A stretch of DNA of 64,000 nucleotides from CAZNXJ01 sp964577115 (GTDB lineage: Bacteria; Planctomycetota; Planctomycetia; Pirellulales; Pirellulaceae): assembly GCA_964577115.1 (NCBI GenBank), contig CAZNXJ010000006.1, positions 62,001 to 126,000 on the forward strand. The letters are read 5' to 3'. Below, one piece after another: positions 37,740-46,144 of this stretch. The translations under genes were made by a program, and so were the position numbers. Every line of letters begins with the position of its first letter. Within the stretch, counting starts at the first letter, position 1. The notes below the pieces were generated by a model, which was given only the letters and a program-made list of their open reading frames with translations, had not been told where the DNA came from and did no database searches.

Positions 37740-37961
37740 CTAGCGCTCTCGGAATACGATACGACCCTTGGTCAGGTCGTAGGGCGAGAGTTCAACGCGT
37801 ACCCGATCCCCGGGAACGATACGGATGAAGTTCTTCCGCATTTTGCCGGCAACATGCGCCAGGACTTCCGTCCCCGTTTCCAACTGGACCCTGAAGCGCG
37901 TGTTTGCCAACGCTTGTGTTACTGTTCCCTCCACCTCGAGGGCTTCTTCTCGACGAGCCAT
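37740..37961 (-). CDS. infA: Translation initiation factor IF-1
   Basis: 73 residues, the normal length. It is a single OB-fold protein that binds the 30S A site with IF-2 and IF-3. Diagnostic sequences are ALEVEGTVTQALANTRFRV, VLAHVAGKMRKNFIRI, PGDRVRVELSPYDLTKGRI and the terminal VFRER. GAGGTATT precedes the ATG at 37961. It is not beside rpmJ or ribosomal protein genes, so it stands outside the usual ribosomal operon. Confidence 0.97.
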   Translation of the reverse strand: MARREEALEVEGTVTQALANTRFRVQLETGTEVLAHVAGKMRKNFIRIVPGDRVRVELSPYDLTKGRIVFRER

Positions 37962-38109
37962 GCAATACCTCAGACTAAGACCAACAAACTCCGAAACGCA
38001 GCAAAGTGCTCAACACTTCCGCGCCTCCGTTACTTAATTTCGAAGAACTGCAAATTCGCAGCCAATCGATCATAGAAGCGGCTGCTGCCGGGCGTCAACG
38101 CCGAGCGGT

Positions 38110-39297
38110 CTAGCCGCCGCGCGCGGCGTGCAGCCCAATGTCGAGCGTCTCTAATATCGTATCCGCCGATTCGACTCCGCACGAGAGCCGCAAGGTTCCA
38201 CCATCGATTCCCAGTTGCCGCCGCTGATCGTCCGTCAAGCCGCGGTGACTTGTCGAGGCGGGATGACTGACGGTAGTCGAGATGTCGCCGAGCGACGGGC
38301 AGAAGGGAATCGACCGAGCCGCCGCGATAAACCGCCGGGCGGCTTCGGTGCCCCCGTGCACATGAAAGGTGACGATCGAGCCGTAACGCCCGCCGAACTG
38401 TCGTTCTGCCAGCCGGTGGTCCGGATGCTGCTCGAGACCCGGGTAGTCGACACTCTGAACCTCTGGCCGCTGGGCAAGCCACCGCGCGGCCTGGAACGCG
38501 TTCTCGCTGGCCCGCTCGACCCGCAGATGCATCGACGCGATACCTCGCAGAGCCAGCCAGCAATCCCAGGGGCTGCTATTGAAGCCCCAGGTCACGGCAG
38601 TGCTGTTGACACGTGGCCAGCCGGCTTCGCGTCCGCCGAGCATCCCTAGCACCACGTCGCTGTGGCCATTTATCAGCTTCGTCAGGCTCTCCATCACCCA
38701 GTCGGCTCCCCATTCGAGCGGACGCATTAGTACGGGCGTGGCGAACGTGTTATCGACCAGCAGCTGCGCGCCGTGTTCCTGGGCACACTCGGCCAGACTG
38801 GCGACATCGGCCACGCGCAAACGTGGATTCGAAATCGTCTCGATGACCACCAGCCGCGTGCCGCGCGAGATCGTTTGGCGACAGGCATCAACCGAGCAGG
38901 AATCAAAACGCGTTACCTCAACGCCCCAGCGCCGTGCTTCGCCTTCGAATAGCTGGCGCGTCTTGCCGTACACATGTTCACTGACGAGCAGCCCGTCACC
39001 GGGTTCGAGTTGGGAAAGCAGGGCGACCGACAGAGCGGCCATGCCCGAACCGACGATCAACGCCCGCTCGCATCCATGCAGTGCACGGCACTTGGCTGCG
39101 AGCATATCGGCGTTGGGGTGCGCATCGCGCTGATAGACGTAGCCGGCGACCGAACCGGAGAGCACCTGATCAGCCTGCTCGGGGCCGGCACACTCCCAGA
39201 CGGCGGTGGGAAAAAGCGGCGGGGCGAGCGGCGTCGTGGAATTCTCCGGCAGCGGCTCGGGACGCGCGCAGACATCATCGATCCGGGGCTTGGCCAT
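38110..39297 (-). CDS. Cys/Met-metabolism PLP-dependent enzyme (cystathionine gamma-synthase/lyase type)
   Basis: 395 residues from the ATG at 39297 (MAKPRIDD). This fold-I PLP enzyme has YVYQRDAHPNADMLAAK near residue 55, GSGMAALSVALLSQLEPGD (83-101), the substrate-binding Tyr (SEHVYGKTRQLFEGEA), VDNTFATPVLMRPLEWGAD and the PLP lysine Lys207 in ESLTKLINGHSDV. It could be cystathionine gamma-synthase, cystathionine lyase or O-acetylhomoserine sulfhydrylase; the sequence alone does not decide. It is divergent from the GAF/HlyD operon with about 180 bp between. Confidence 0.9.
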   Translation of the reverse strand: MAKPRIDDVCARPEPLPENSTTPLAPPLFPTAVWECAGPEQADQVLSGSVAGYVYQRDAHPNADMLAAKCRALHGCERALIVGSGMAALSVALLSQLEPGDGLLVSEHVYGKTRQLFEGEARRWGVEVTRFDSCSVDACRQTISRGTRLVVIETISNPRLRVADVASLAECAQEHGAQLLVDNTFATPVLMRPLEWGADWVMESLTKLINGHSDVVLGMLGGREAGWPRVNSTAVTWGFNSSPWDCWLALRGIASMHLRVERASENAFQAARWLAQRPEVQSVDYPGLEQHPDHRLAERQFGGRYGSIVTFHVHGGTEAARRFIAAARSIPFCPSLGDISTTVSHPASTSHRGLTDDQRRQLGIDGGTLRLSCGVESADTILETLDIGLHAARGG

Positions 39298-39473
39298 GAG
39301 CGATCCGTGTCCGGGTGAATTGCGGGAAATGGGCGGCCGGCCAAGACCGGGAAGACTGGGCACTCGGTCACCGGCAATTTTCGCTGTCCAAACTGGACGC
39401 ATTGTATCGCTTTTGGTACCAGTGCCGCCCGGTATGTTCGAACGCGAACCTCCAATCCCCTGAAATCCGACCT

Positions 39474-41489
39474 TTGATCACTGCCACACGCTCCGCTCCC
39501 GCGGCCGAAAACAGCGCGCCCCGTGACGAATCGCTCGTCGAACAAACGCGGCGCCACATTCATCAGCTCGCGCGCGAAATCGCCGAGCTGTCGCAGTCTG
39601 ATCTTGCGCCGGAAGCGTTCCGCGCGCAGTTTCTCGCGCGGCTCGTTGCGGCGACCGGCGCCACGGCCGCTGCGTGGTGGCAGCGCCGCTCTGGCGCCTG
39701 GCATCTGGTCACGGGAGTGCATCTCGAGCAAGTCGAGCTGGCTCCGGCGACGCCTCGCCAGGCCGCTTACGCAAAGCTGCTCGCCGAGACATCCATCTCC
39801 CAGTTGCCTCGCTATTTGCCCCCGGCCGACGATCCGGCCGGCCGTCCGCGTAACGGTTCTGAACACGCGCTGCTGCTCGCCGGCTTCGCCATCCGTGCCG
39901 GCGAGCCGTCGAGCGACGTCGCGGGCGAGGTTGTGGTTCAAGTCTTTCGCCGCCCGGCGGAGAGCCCGGCGGCACAGCGCGGATGCCTGGACTTTTTATC
40001 CCGCATGACGGCGCTGGCTAGCGACTACTACGCACGTCGCGGCCGGCCTCAAAAGTCCGCAGCTCCCGCGTGGCGCGCGCTTGAACAGGCATTGCGCGAC
40101 CTACATGGCGCGGGGGATTTTGAGGAACGAGCTCGGCTGCTCGCCGAGTCCTCGCGGCGGATCTTGGACTGCGGGCGCGTGAGCGTCGCGTGGCGCCGCG
40201 AGGGGCGAGTCGATGTGATTGCCATCAGCGGCGCCCCGACGATCGATGCGCGCGGTGAAGACGTGCAGCGCGTGCGGCGCGCGGCCGAAGCCACGATGAG
40301 CGCCGGCAAACGTTTGTTCGCAACCGCAACGGGAGCGGGCCGAGCCACCGCCGACAACGAGTCGCTCGCAAACTTACTCGCTAGTTCCAAAACGCGTGCG
40401 GCCGCCGCGTTTCCGCTCAAGGATCCTGTCGCGGGGCAGGTCGGCGGTAAGACCAGCGTGTGCGGTGCGCTGGTCTGCGAACATTTCGAACACGAGCGGT
40501 TCTCGGATAGTGCGTCCGAACAGGCGGAAGTCTTGGCGGCCCACGGAGCACTTGCGCTGACTCGTCCCGAACGGTCCCGGGATCTCTCGCCAGCCACTCA
40601 GTCCACGCGTCGCCGTCTGGTTCGCCTGGCCCTCGTCGGGACGCTCGCGATCCTGGCCGGCGCCTTGGCGCTCCTGCCGGCTCCGCTGCGGACGGCGGCT
40701 CGCGGAAAGCTACTCGCCGCGCATCGCTACGATGTGTTTGCTCACGTGGATGGAACTGTCCATGAAGTTCTCGCTCGGCATGCTCAGCAGGTCGAAGCCG
40801 GCGAGGTGCTGGCGAGAATGCAGAGCACCGATTTGGCCGTTCAGATCAGCGATCTGGTCGGGCAGCGCGACAGGACGCTCGAACAGCTTCAGGCGCGCGA
40901 ACAGCTGTTGCTTCAAAGCAGCGATCTCAGCGCACTCGCTCAACAGCAACTTGCCGGTGAAGTGCTCGAGCTGAAGCAAGCGCTAACGACTGCCGAACAG
41001 CGTTTGCGGCTGTATCGGGAGAAGCAGCAGCGGCTCACGATCACCAGCCCGATTCGCGGTCAGGTGGTGACTTGGAACGTCGAGGACGCGCTGCTTCGCC
41101 GGCCCGTGCGTGCCGGACAGGTGCTGATGAGCGTCATCGATCCGGAGGGGCCGTGGGAGCTCGAGCTGTATGTCCCAGAACGCCGCTTCGGCCAGCTGCT
41201 CGACGCCATGCACGCTTCCAACGAACCGCTGGAAGTGCGTTTTCAGGTCCACTCTCAATCGGGGCAAGAGTTTACAGGACGCGTGGTCGAGTACCACCGT
41301 CTGGCGGAGATGCGCGACGACGGCAACAGCATTGCTGTGCGTGTCGCCATCAACAAAGACGACCTGCCTCAGTTACATCACGAGGCCACGGTTTCGGCCC
41401 AGATCCACTGCGGCACTCGGTCGCTCGGCGTCGTCCTGTTTCAGGACGTCATCGAAACCGTCCACAACGCGTGGCTGTACTGGTTCTGA
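39474..41489 (+). CDS. Double-GAF membrane-fusion (HlyD-like) protein
   Basis: About 671 residues from a TTG at 39474. The start is uncertain: no ATG is in frame nearby, and a GTG at 39315 would overlap the divergent gene's promoter. Two GAF-like domains (about 40-185 and 205-345; the second contains CGALVCEHFEHERFSDSASEQAEVLAAHGALAL) are followed by one transmembrane helix (VRLALVGTLAILAGALALLPA, about 383-403). A periplasmic HlyD-type adaptor follows: a barrel-sandwich lipoyl half-motif (YDVFAHVDGTVHEVLARHAQQVEAGEVL), a coiled-coil hairpin, the second half-motif (ITSPIRGQVVTW) and a beta-barrel. The cytosolic sensor fused to an exporter subunit is odd. It is the first gene of a three-gene operon. 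Confidence 0.82.
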   Translation: MITATRSAPAAENSAPRDESLVEQTRRHIHQLAREIAELSQSDLAPEAFRAQFLARLVAATGATAAAWWQRRSGAWHLVTGVHLEQVELAPATPRQAAYAKLLAETSISQLPRYLPPADDPAGRPRNGSEHALLLAGFAIRAGEPSSDVAGEVVVQVFRRPAESPAAQRGCLDFLSRMTALASDYYARRGRPQKSAAPAWRALEQALRDLHGAGDFEERARLLAESSRRILDCGRVSVAWRREGRVDVIAISGAPTIDARGEDVQRVRRAAEATMSAGKRLFATATGAGRATADNESLANLLASSKTRAAAAFPLKDPVAGQVGGKTSVCGALVCEHFEHERFSDSASEQAEVLAAHGALALTRPERSRDLSPATQSTRRRLVRLALVGTLAILAGALALLPAPLRTAARGKLLAAHRYDVFAHVDGTVHEVLARHAQQVEAGEVLARMQSTDLAVQISDLVGQRDRTLEQLQAREQLLLQSSDLSALAQQQLAGEVLELKQALTTAEQRLRLYREKQQRLTITSPIRGQVVTWNVEDALLRRPVRAGQVLMSVIDPEGPWELELYVPERRFGQLLDAMHASNEPLEVRFQVHSQSGQEFTGRVVEYHRLAEMRDDGNSIAVRVAINKDDLPQLHHEATVSAQIHCGTRSLGVVLFQDVIETVHNAWLYWF

Positions 41490-41543
41490 TCTCGCACCGT
41501 TCGAACTTTCTCTCCTACGCACTTGATCCACGGAAGGTCATTC

Positions 41544-42431
41544 ATGTCACTGGCTGCCACGGTGGCTTTTGCGCTTTCGGCGTTAGCTCCTGTGCCGGAA
41601 AACAGCGCCGCAGCGCAGCAGGCGGTGGTCCAACCGGCACAGATCGTGTTCCTCGAGGAAGTCAAATTGCCGGCGGAGGAGACCGGCCGGCTGGTCGAGT
41701 TGTTGGTGAGTATTGGCCAGCGTGTCGAGCCGGACACCCTGCTCGGTCGTATCGACGACCGCAAACATCAGTTGGCCAAGGCACGGGCCGAACTGGAACG
41801 CGAGGCAGCACTTGCCCGAGCCAGCGAAAAAATCGAGGTCGAGTATGCGCTGGCGTCGCATAAGCTGGCCGAGAGCGAGCTGAAGCGGGATATGGAAATC
41901 AACCGCCGAGCGCCCGGTACTGTGCCCGAAAGCGACATCCAGCACAAACGGCTGGCTGCTCACCGTGCACGTTTGCAAATCGAAAAGAGTAAGCTCGACC
42001 TGCGCATTGCGCAGCTTACTGCCGAGGTTCACGAAACGGCCGTGCTGGGCGCCGATGAGACGATTGCGCGCTGCCAATTGGTGTCACCGCTCGACGGCAT
42101 GGTGGTCGACGTGCTGCGGCAGCAGAACGAATGGGTCAATGCGGGCGATCCGGTGCTGCACCTGGCACGCATGGACCGGCTGGGCGTCGAGGGGCTAGTG
42201 GATGCCGGGGAGTTTGATGCTTTCGAAATGGCCGACCGGCCGGTGATGGTTGAAGTGACGCTGGCCCGCGGCCGCAAGCTACAGCTGCCGGGCAAGGTGG
42301 TGCATGTCAGCCCGCAAGTGCGAGCGGGCAACAAGTACCGAGTGCGAGCTGAGGTCGAAAATCGTCTTGTTGGCGGCCACTGGATAATACGCCCGGGACT
42401 GCCGGCGTCGATGACGATCGAGATTCGCTGA
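41544..42431 (+). CDS. Periplasmic adaptor (HlyD/RND membrane-fusion) protein
   Basis: About 295 residues from the ATG at 41544, preferred over a TTG at 41523 because GGAAGG lies 7 nt upstream. A short signal peptide or anchor (LAATVAFALSALAPVPENSAAA) leads to the lipoyl half-motif ETGRLVELLVSIGQRVEPDTLLGRIDD, an alpha-helical hairpin (about 70-170), the second half-motif CQLVSPLDGMVVDVL and a beta-barrel ending RPGLPASMTIEI. This is the architecture of adaptors that link an inner-membrane transporter to the outer membrane. It follows the GAF-HlyD gene by 54 bp and precedes the M50 fusion by 117 bp, with no transporter gene between. Confidence 0.85.
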   Translation: MSLAATVAFALSALAPVPENSAAAQQAVVQPAQIVFLEEVKLPAEETGRLVELLVSIGQRVEPDTLLGRIDDRKHQLAKARAELEREAALARASEKIEVEYALASHKLAESELKRDMEINRRAPGTVPESDIQHKRLAAHRARLQIEKSKLDLRIAQLTAEVHETAVLGADETIARCQLVSPLDGMVVDVLRQQNEWVNAGDPVLHLARMDRLGVEGLVDAGEFDAFEMADRPVMVEVTLARGRKLQLPGKVVHVSPQVRAGNKYRVRAEVENRLVGGHWIIRPGLPASMTIEIR

Positions 42432-42548
42432 CGAGCCGCGACGCGGCGCGCGGGATGGGCCTCGTTTCCCCGGGGCGCCCTGTGCCCGCAAGTCGCTCGT
42501 TTGGCTTACTCGACGAAGCCCCGTCAACGCTATGCACAAAGGATCGAG

Positions 42549-44711
42549 ATGAGTTCCTCTGCCGTACTGCCGCTGCGAATGCGTCCCGACCTGGTCGTTC
42601 AGCAGCAGACCTATCGCGGTACTCCACATTGGCTCGTCAAGGATCCTGTGGCACTACGTTACTACCGTTTCGAGGCCGATGAATTCGCGCTGCTCGAAAT
42701 GCTCGACGGGCGCACGGGTCTGCGGCAATTGGAACAGCGGTTCGCCGGTACGTTCGCCGAGGGTGAGATACCGCGGTTCATTGCACGGCTGGTGCACGCC
42801 GGGCTCGTCACGGCCGACGTGCCCTTGGCAGCACCGCCGCCGGTTCGCGGGCCGCGCAGCGGGCTGAGTGGACTGTTGTTTTGGCGCGTGCCGCTGTGCG
42901 ATCCGCATCGGTTGTTGACGTGGCTTGAGCGGCGAGTGGGCGGCGTGTTTTCGCCTATCGCCGTGTTCTCTGCCGCGCTGCTCGTACTCTCGGCACTCAT
43001 CCTGGTACTGGCCGAATGGGAAACGTTCACCCGGCGGCTGCCGACATTCGCCGACTTTTTCGGCCCGGCCAACCTGCATTGGCTTGGCCTATCCATGCTC
43101 CTGGTGAAGCTGATTCATGAATTCGGGCATGGTCTGGCGTGCCGCCGTTTCGGTGGCGAGTGCCACGAGATGGGCGTGATGCTGCTGGTCTTTGCGCCGT
43201 GCCTCTACTGCGACGTGTCCGACTGCTGGATGCTGCCGAGCAAATGGAAGCGAGCGGCCGTTGGAGCGGCGGGCATGTACTTCGAACTGATCGTCGCGGC
43301 GCTGGCGACGTTCGCCTGGTGGTGGACGGAGCCGGGAGTGGTGAATGGTCTCGCGCTAAACATCCTGTTCGTCAGCTCGGTCAGCACGCTGCTCGTCAAC
43401 CTGAATCCGCTGATGCGTTATGACGGTTACTACATTCTCTCCGACTTGCTCGAGATACCGAACTTGCGCCAAAAGTCGGCCGCCGCTGTTCTGCGCGTCA
43501 TCACGCGGGTGACCGTTGGCACACCGTCGGATGCTGCGGTGCCGGCAAGTGACGAGCGAGGCGCGCTGTTGCTCGCCTATGGCGTAGCCGCTCTGGTGTA
43601 TCGGTGCCTGATTGCGGTTTCGATCCTCGTATTTCTCTATTACGTCCTCGAGCCATATGGTCTGCAGTCGCTCGGCCAATGCCTGGCTGGAGCTCTGCTG
43701 GTCAGTCAGATCCTCGTGCCGCTCCGCCGCGGTCTCCGGCGGCTCGGTGCGCCCGGGAGGTGGTCGCAAGTGAACAAGATGCGTTTGCTGACAAGCGCCG
43801 CGGTTGTCGGCGCCTGCCTAGTGGGGTTGGTGCGACTGCCGCTGCCGCAGTGGGTCGCGTGTCCGTACTTCATTCAGCCCGCCGATGCGGCGGCAGTGTA
43901 CGTGGACGTCGGCGGACGCCTGGTGGCACTGCATGTGGTGCCTGGGCAATACGTCGAAGCGGGCCAGCCGATCGCGACCTTGGAAAATCTCGACCTGTCG
44001 CTGGCCATGATCGATCTCGAATCGCGCCGTCAGCAGCTCGTCCACCGCCGTGAGCAGCTGGCCGAACGCGCGCTACATGAAGACGAGGCCGCGCTGGAAA
44101 TCGAGCAAGTCGAACGGGCGCTGGCGGCCGTGCATGAACAGATCACGCAGCGCCGGGAAGATTGCGAGCGGCTAGTGCTCCGCGCGCCGTGCGCGGGCAT
44201 CGTCCTGCCACTGCCGGCCGTCGCGGATCGGCGCGCCGACGGTGAGCTGCGGCGGTGGAGCGGTTCGCTCCTTGAGCGGCGGAATCTCGGAGCGCACGTC
44301 GAGCCAGGTCAGCCAGTGTGCCTGGTGGGCGAATCGCGGCGGTGCACGGCCGTGCTTGCGCTGGCCCAGGAGCAGCTCGAATTCGTCGCGGCGGGGGCCC
44401 CGGTCGAGCTCTTCCCGGTCAGCGAACCCGCCACGGTGCTCAGCGCTCCGGTGATCCATGTCGCTCGGCGGCCGATGACCGAGGTGCCGGCGAGTCTCAC
44501 GCTACGTGGCGGCGGCACCGTCGCGACGCGCACGACGGCCGACGGCCGGCAGCGGCCGCACGAAGCCGTATATCCAGCCAGTGTGGTGTTGGAGGACGCC
44601 GCCGAACGGCTCGTTCCCGGAACCACCGGATGGGCTAAGGTGCACGTCGGCCACTGCTCACTCGGCGCCCATCTCTATCGCTGGGCCGAGCAAACTCTGC
44701 GCTTTCTGTAA
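42549..44711 (+). CDS. PqqD-like / M50 metalloprotease / HlyD fusion protein
   Basis: 720 residues from the ATG at 42549 (MSSSAVLPLRM), preceded by GGATCGAG. Residues 8-90 look like a PqqD/RiPP-recognition winged helix: VKDPVALRYYRFEADEFALLEMLDG, then a helix ending FIARLVHAGLV. A polytopic site-2-protease core follows, with zinc motif HEFGH at 190-194, CLYCDVSDCWMLPSKWKR and LNPLMRYDGYY (Asp292, third metal ligand). After further transmembrane helices, a periplasmic HlyD domain (about 450-710) has both lipoyl half-motifs (AAVYVDVGGRLVALHVVPGQYVEAGQPI; VLRAPCAGIVLPL) and a coiled-coil hairpin. All catalytic residues are present. The combination suggests a membrane machine that recognises, cleaves and passes a peptide to the adaptors. 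Confidence 0.85.
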   Translation: MSSSAVLPLRMRPDLVVQQQTYRGTPHWLVKDPVALRYYRFEADEFALLEMLDGRTGLRQLEQRFAGTFAEGEIPRFIARLVHAGLVTADVPLAAPPPVRGPRSGLSGLLFWRVPLCDPHRLLTWLERRVGGVFSPIAVFSAALLVLSALILVLAEWETFTRRLPTFADFFGPANLHWLGLSMLLVKLIHEFGHGLACRRFGGECHEMGVMLLVFAPCLYCDVSDCWMLPSKWKRAAVGAAGMYFELIVAALATFAWWWTEPGVVNGLALNILFVSSVSTLLVNLNPLMRYDGYYILSDLLEIPNLRQKSAAAVLRVITRVTVGTPSDAAVPASDERGALLLAYGVAALVYRCLIAVSILVFLYYVLEPYGLQSLGQCLAGALLVSQILVPLRRGLRRLGAPGRWSQVNKMRLLTSAAVVGACLVGLVRLPLPQWVACPYFIQPADAAAVYVDVGGRLVALHVVPGQYVEAGQPIATLENLDLSLAMIDLESRRQQLVHRREQLAERALHEDEAALEIEQVERALAAVHEQITQRREDCERLVLRAPCAGIVLPLPAVADRRADGELRRWSGSLLERRNLGAHVEPGQPVCLVGESRRCTAVLALAQEQLEFVAAGAPVELFPVSEPATVLSAPVIHVARRPMTEVPASLTLRGGGTVATRTTADGRQRPHEAVYPASVVLEDAAERLVPGTTGWAKVHVGHCSLGAHLYRWAEQTLRFL

Positions 44712-44792
44712 GCGCCTGAAGGCTGTGATTTCTCAGGGCGTCAAACCAAACCGCGAAGAGGCGGGCGGATGGGCCGCGAGGACTTTGGTCGC

Positions 44793-46073
44793 TCACAAAT
44801 GCTGGCGGTGCATTTCGGCGACGGCCGCGAGGGCTGGCGAGCCGGCTCGGCGAGCAGCCTCGGCCAGCTCGGTCAGGATTTCTTCATAACTGGCTCGGTT
44901 CGGGACGCCGCAATCCCACCCCGCGGCGTAACAGCACGCATAAGCGTCGCGATGGCGCCCCTGCTCGCGGGCGAGCGTCGCTTGCTCCATCCAGTAATCG
45001 CGGACGCGTTGCCGCAGGGTGTCCGGGTCGTTCTGCCAGAAAATTTGTAGGTAGTCGTTCTTGCGCTGCGCGTCGGTAAGGTGATCACGCAGTGCGTAGA
45101 GCCGTGCGGCGGAGAATTTGCCGAAACCGTCGCCGAACCAGTGCGTGCGGAAACGCACGGAATCGTCTGAAAACGACGAGGCCCGTAGCCCCTTGAGGTA
45201 TTGATGGATCGCACCGGCCATGTCGCCCCGCCGCTCGGCCGCCCATCCGGCAATATCAAAGGCCCAGCCCAGATCGCAGCGCACGGCGGCTACTTTAATC
45301 GCCTCGGCTTCCGCGGCATCCCAGTTCTGCACGGTGAGCTGTTCGACGGGAACGCGAAACAAACGCCCCAGATCGTCGCGCGTCAGTTCGGGAATCAGCG
45401 CCGTATCGAAAAGCCAGCTTACGAAATCCGGTTCCCACGCCGCACCGATCTGTTCGGCCACGGCCGGCGCGCTACGCGACTTGAGTTGACTTTCGAGATG
45501 CCGCAGGATGAGATCGCGCCGCGCGGCGATTTCGGCCACGCCCGCTTCCAACAGTTCTTCGAGCAGCCACTGGTTCTCGGCGGGCGCTCGTCGCCAGAAG
45601 CGGGGCAGGGGCACTGAGACGCTCCGATCAATCCAGTTGGCTGCCCATTCAGCCGGTCCGAAAACTTCTTCTGGATTGCGATGCGTTTCGTGCAGCTCGG
45701 CGAAACGCCGGTTGTAGAGCACTCGGAAAGCCGCGTCGTACACCAGCGCCTCGGATAGCGTGCGGCCGTACGGGATCCAGTCGCCGCCGCCATGGCACCA
45801 GTACACCAGCTCGATAATTTCGCCGCCGAACCCGATGCGCAGGCAGAGCCAGTCACCGTACTGGTTGCTGATGAGCGGCAGCGTGTCGGGCAGCATGAAG
45901 CCACCCCAGATCGAGCCAGGTTCCGGGTCGAGCAGTTCCGCGGGCGTTTGGGGGCGGCAGAACTCCGCCCCGCCCGCTCGGCTCCACACCTCCTCGTCCA
46001 GCCATGCGGAGAAATCCGGCGGCAACTTGAGATGGAGCGCCTCGGCGAGTTGTTTGGACCAGCGTTGTGTCAT
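44793..46073 (-). CDS. SUKH (SMI1/KNR4)-domain protein
   Basis: About 426 residues from the ATG at 46073 (MTQRWSKQLAEAL); the frame extends 24 codons upstream. Residues about 10-125 match the SUKH superfamily: LKLPPDFSAWLDEEVW, then GFMLPDTLPLISNQYGDWLCLRIG, followed by IIELVYWCHGGGDWIPYG. SUKH proteins are immunity proteins against polymorphic toxins or signalling adaptors. The C-terminal ~300 residues are helical and Trp/Ala-rich with a TPR-like look, and I recognise no domain there. No toxin gene is adjacent, so an immunity role is only one possibility. The LarA-like gene lies 71 bp upstream on the same strand. Confidence 0.7.
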   Translation of the reverse strand: MTQRWSKQLAEALHLKLPPDFSAWLDEEVWSRAGGAEFCRPQTPAELLDPEPGSIWGGFMLPDTLPLISNQYGDWLCLRIGFGGEIIELVYWCHGGGDWIPYGRTLSEALVYDAAFRVLYNRRFAELHETHRNPEEVFGPAEWAANWIDRSVSVPLPRFWRRAPAENQWLLEELLEAGVAEIAARRDLILRHLESQLKSRSAPAVAEQIGAAWEPDFVSWLFDTALIPELTRDDLGRLFRVPVEQLTVQNWDAAEAEAIKVAAVRCDLGWAFDIAGWAAERRGDMAGAIHQYLKGLRASSFSDDSVRFRTHWFGDGFGKFSAARLYALRDHLTDAQRKNDYLQIFWQNDPDTLRQRVRDYWMEQATLAREQGRHRDAYACCYAAGWDCGVPNRASYEEILTELAEAARRAGSPALAAVAEMHRQHL

Positions 46074-46144
46074 GCTTCGCCCAGCGCGGTGACGCTTCGT
46101 CCACGAGCGGTTCGGAACCCCGCAGCGCGCCGCGGGAGGCTGCA

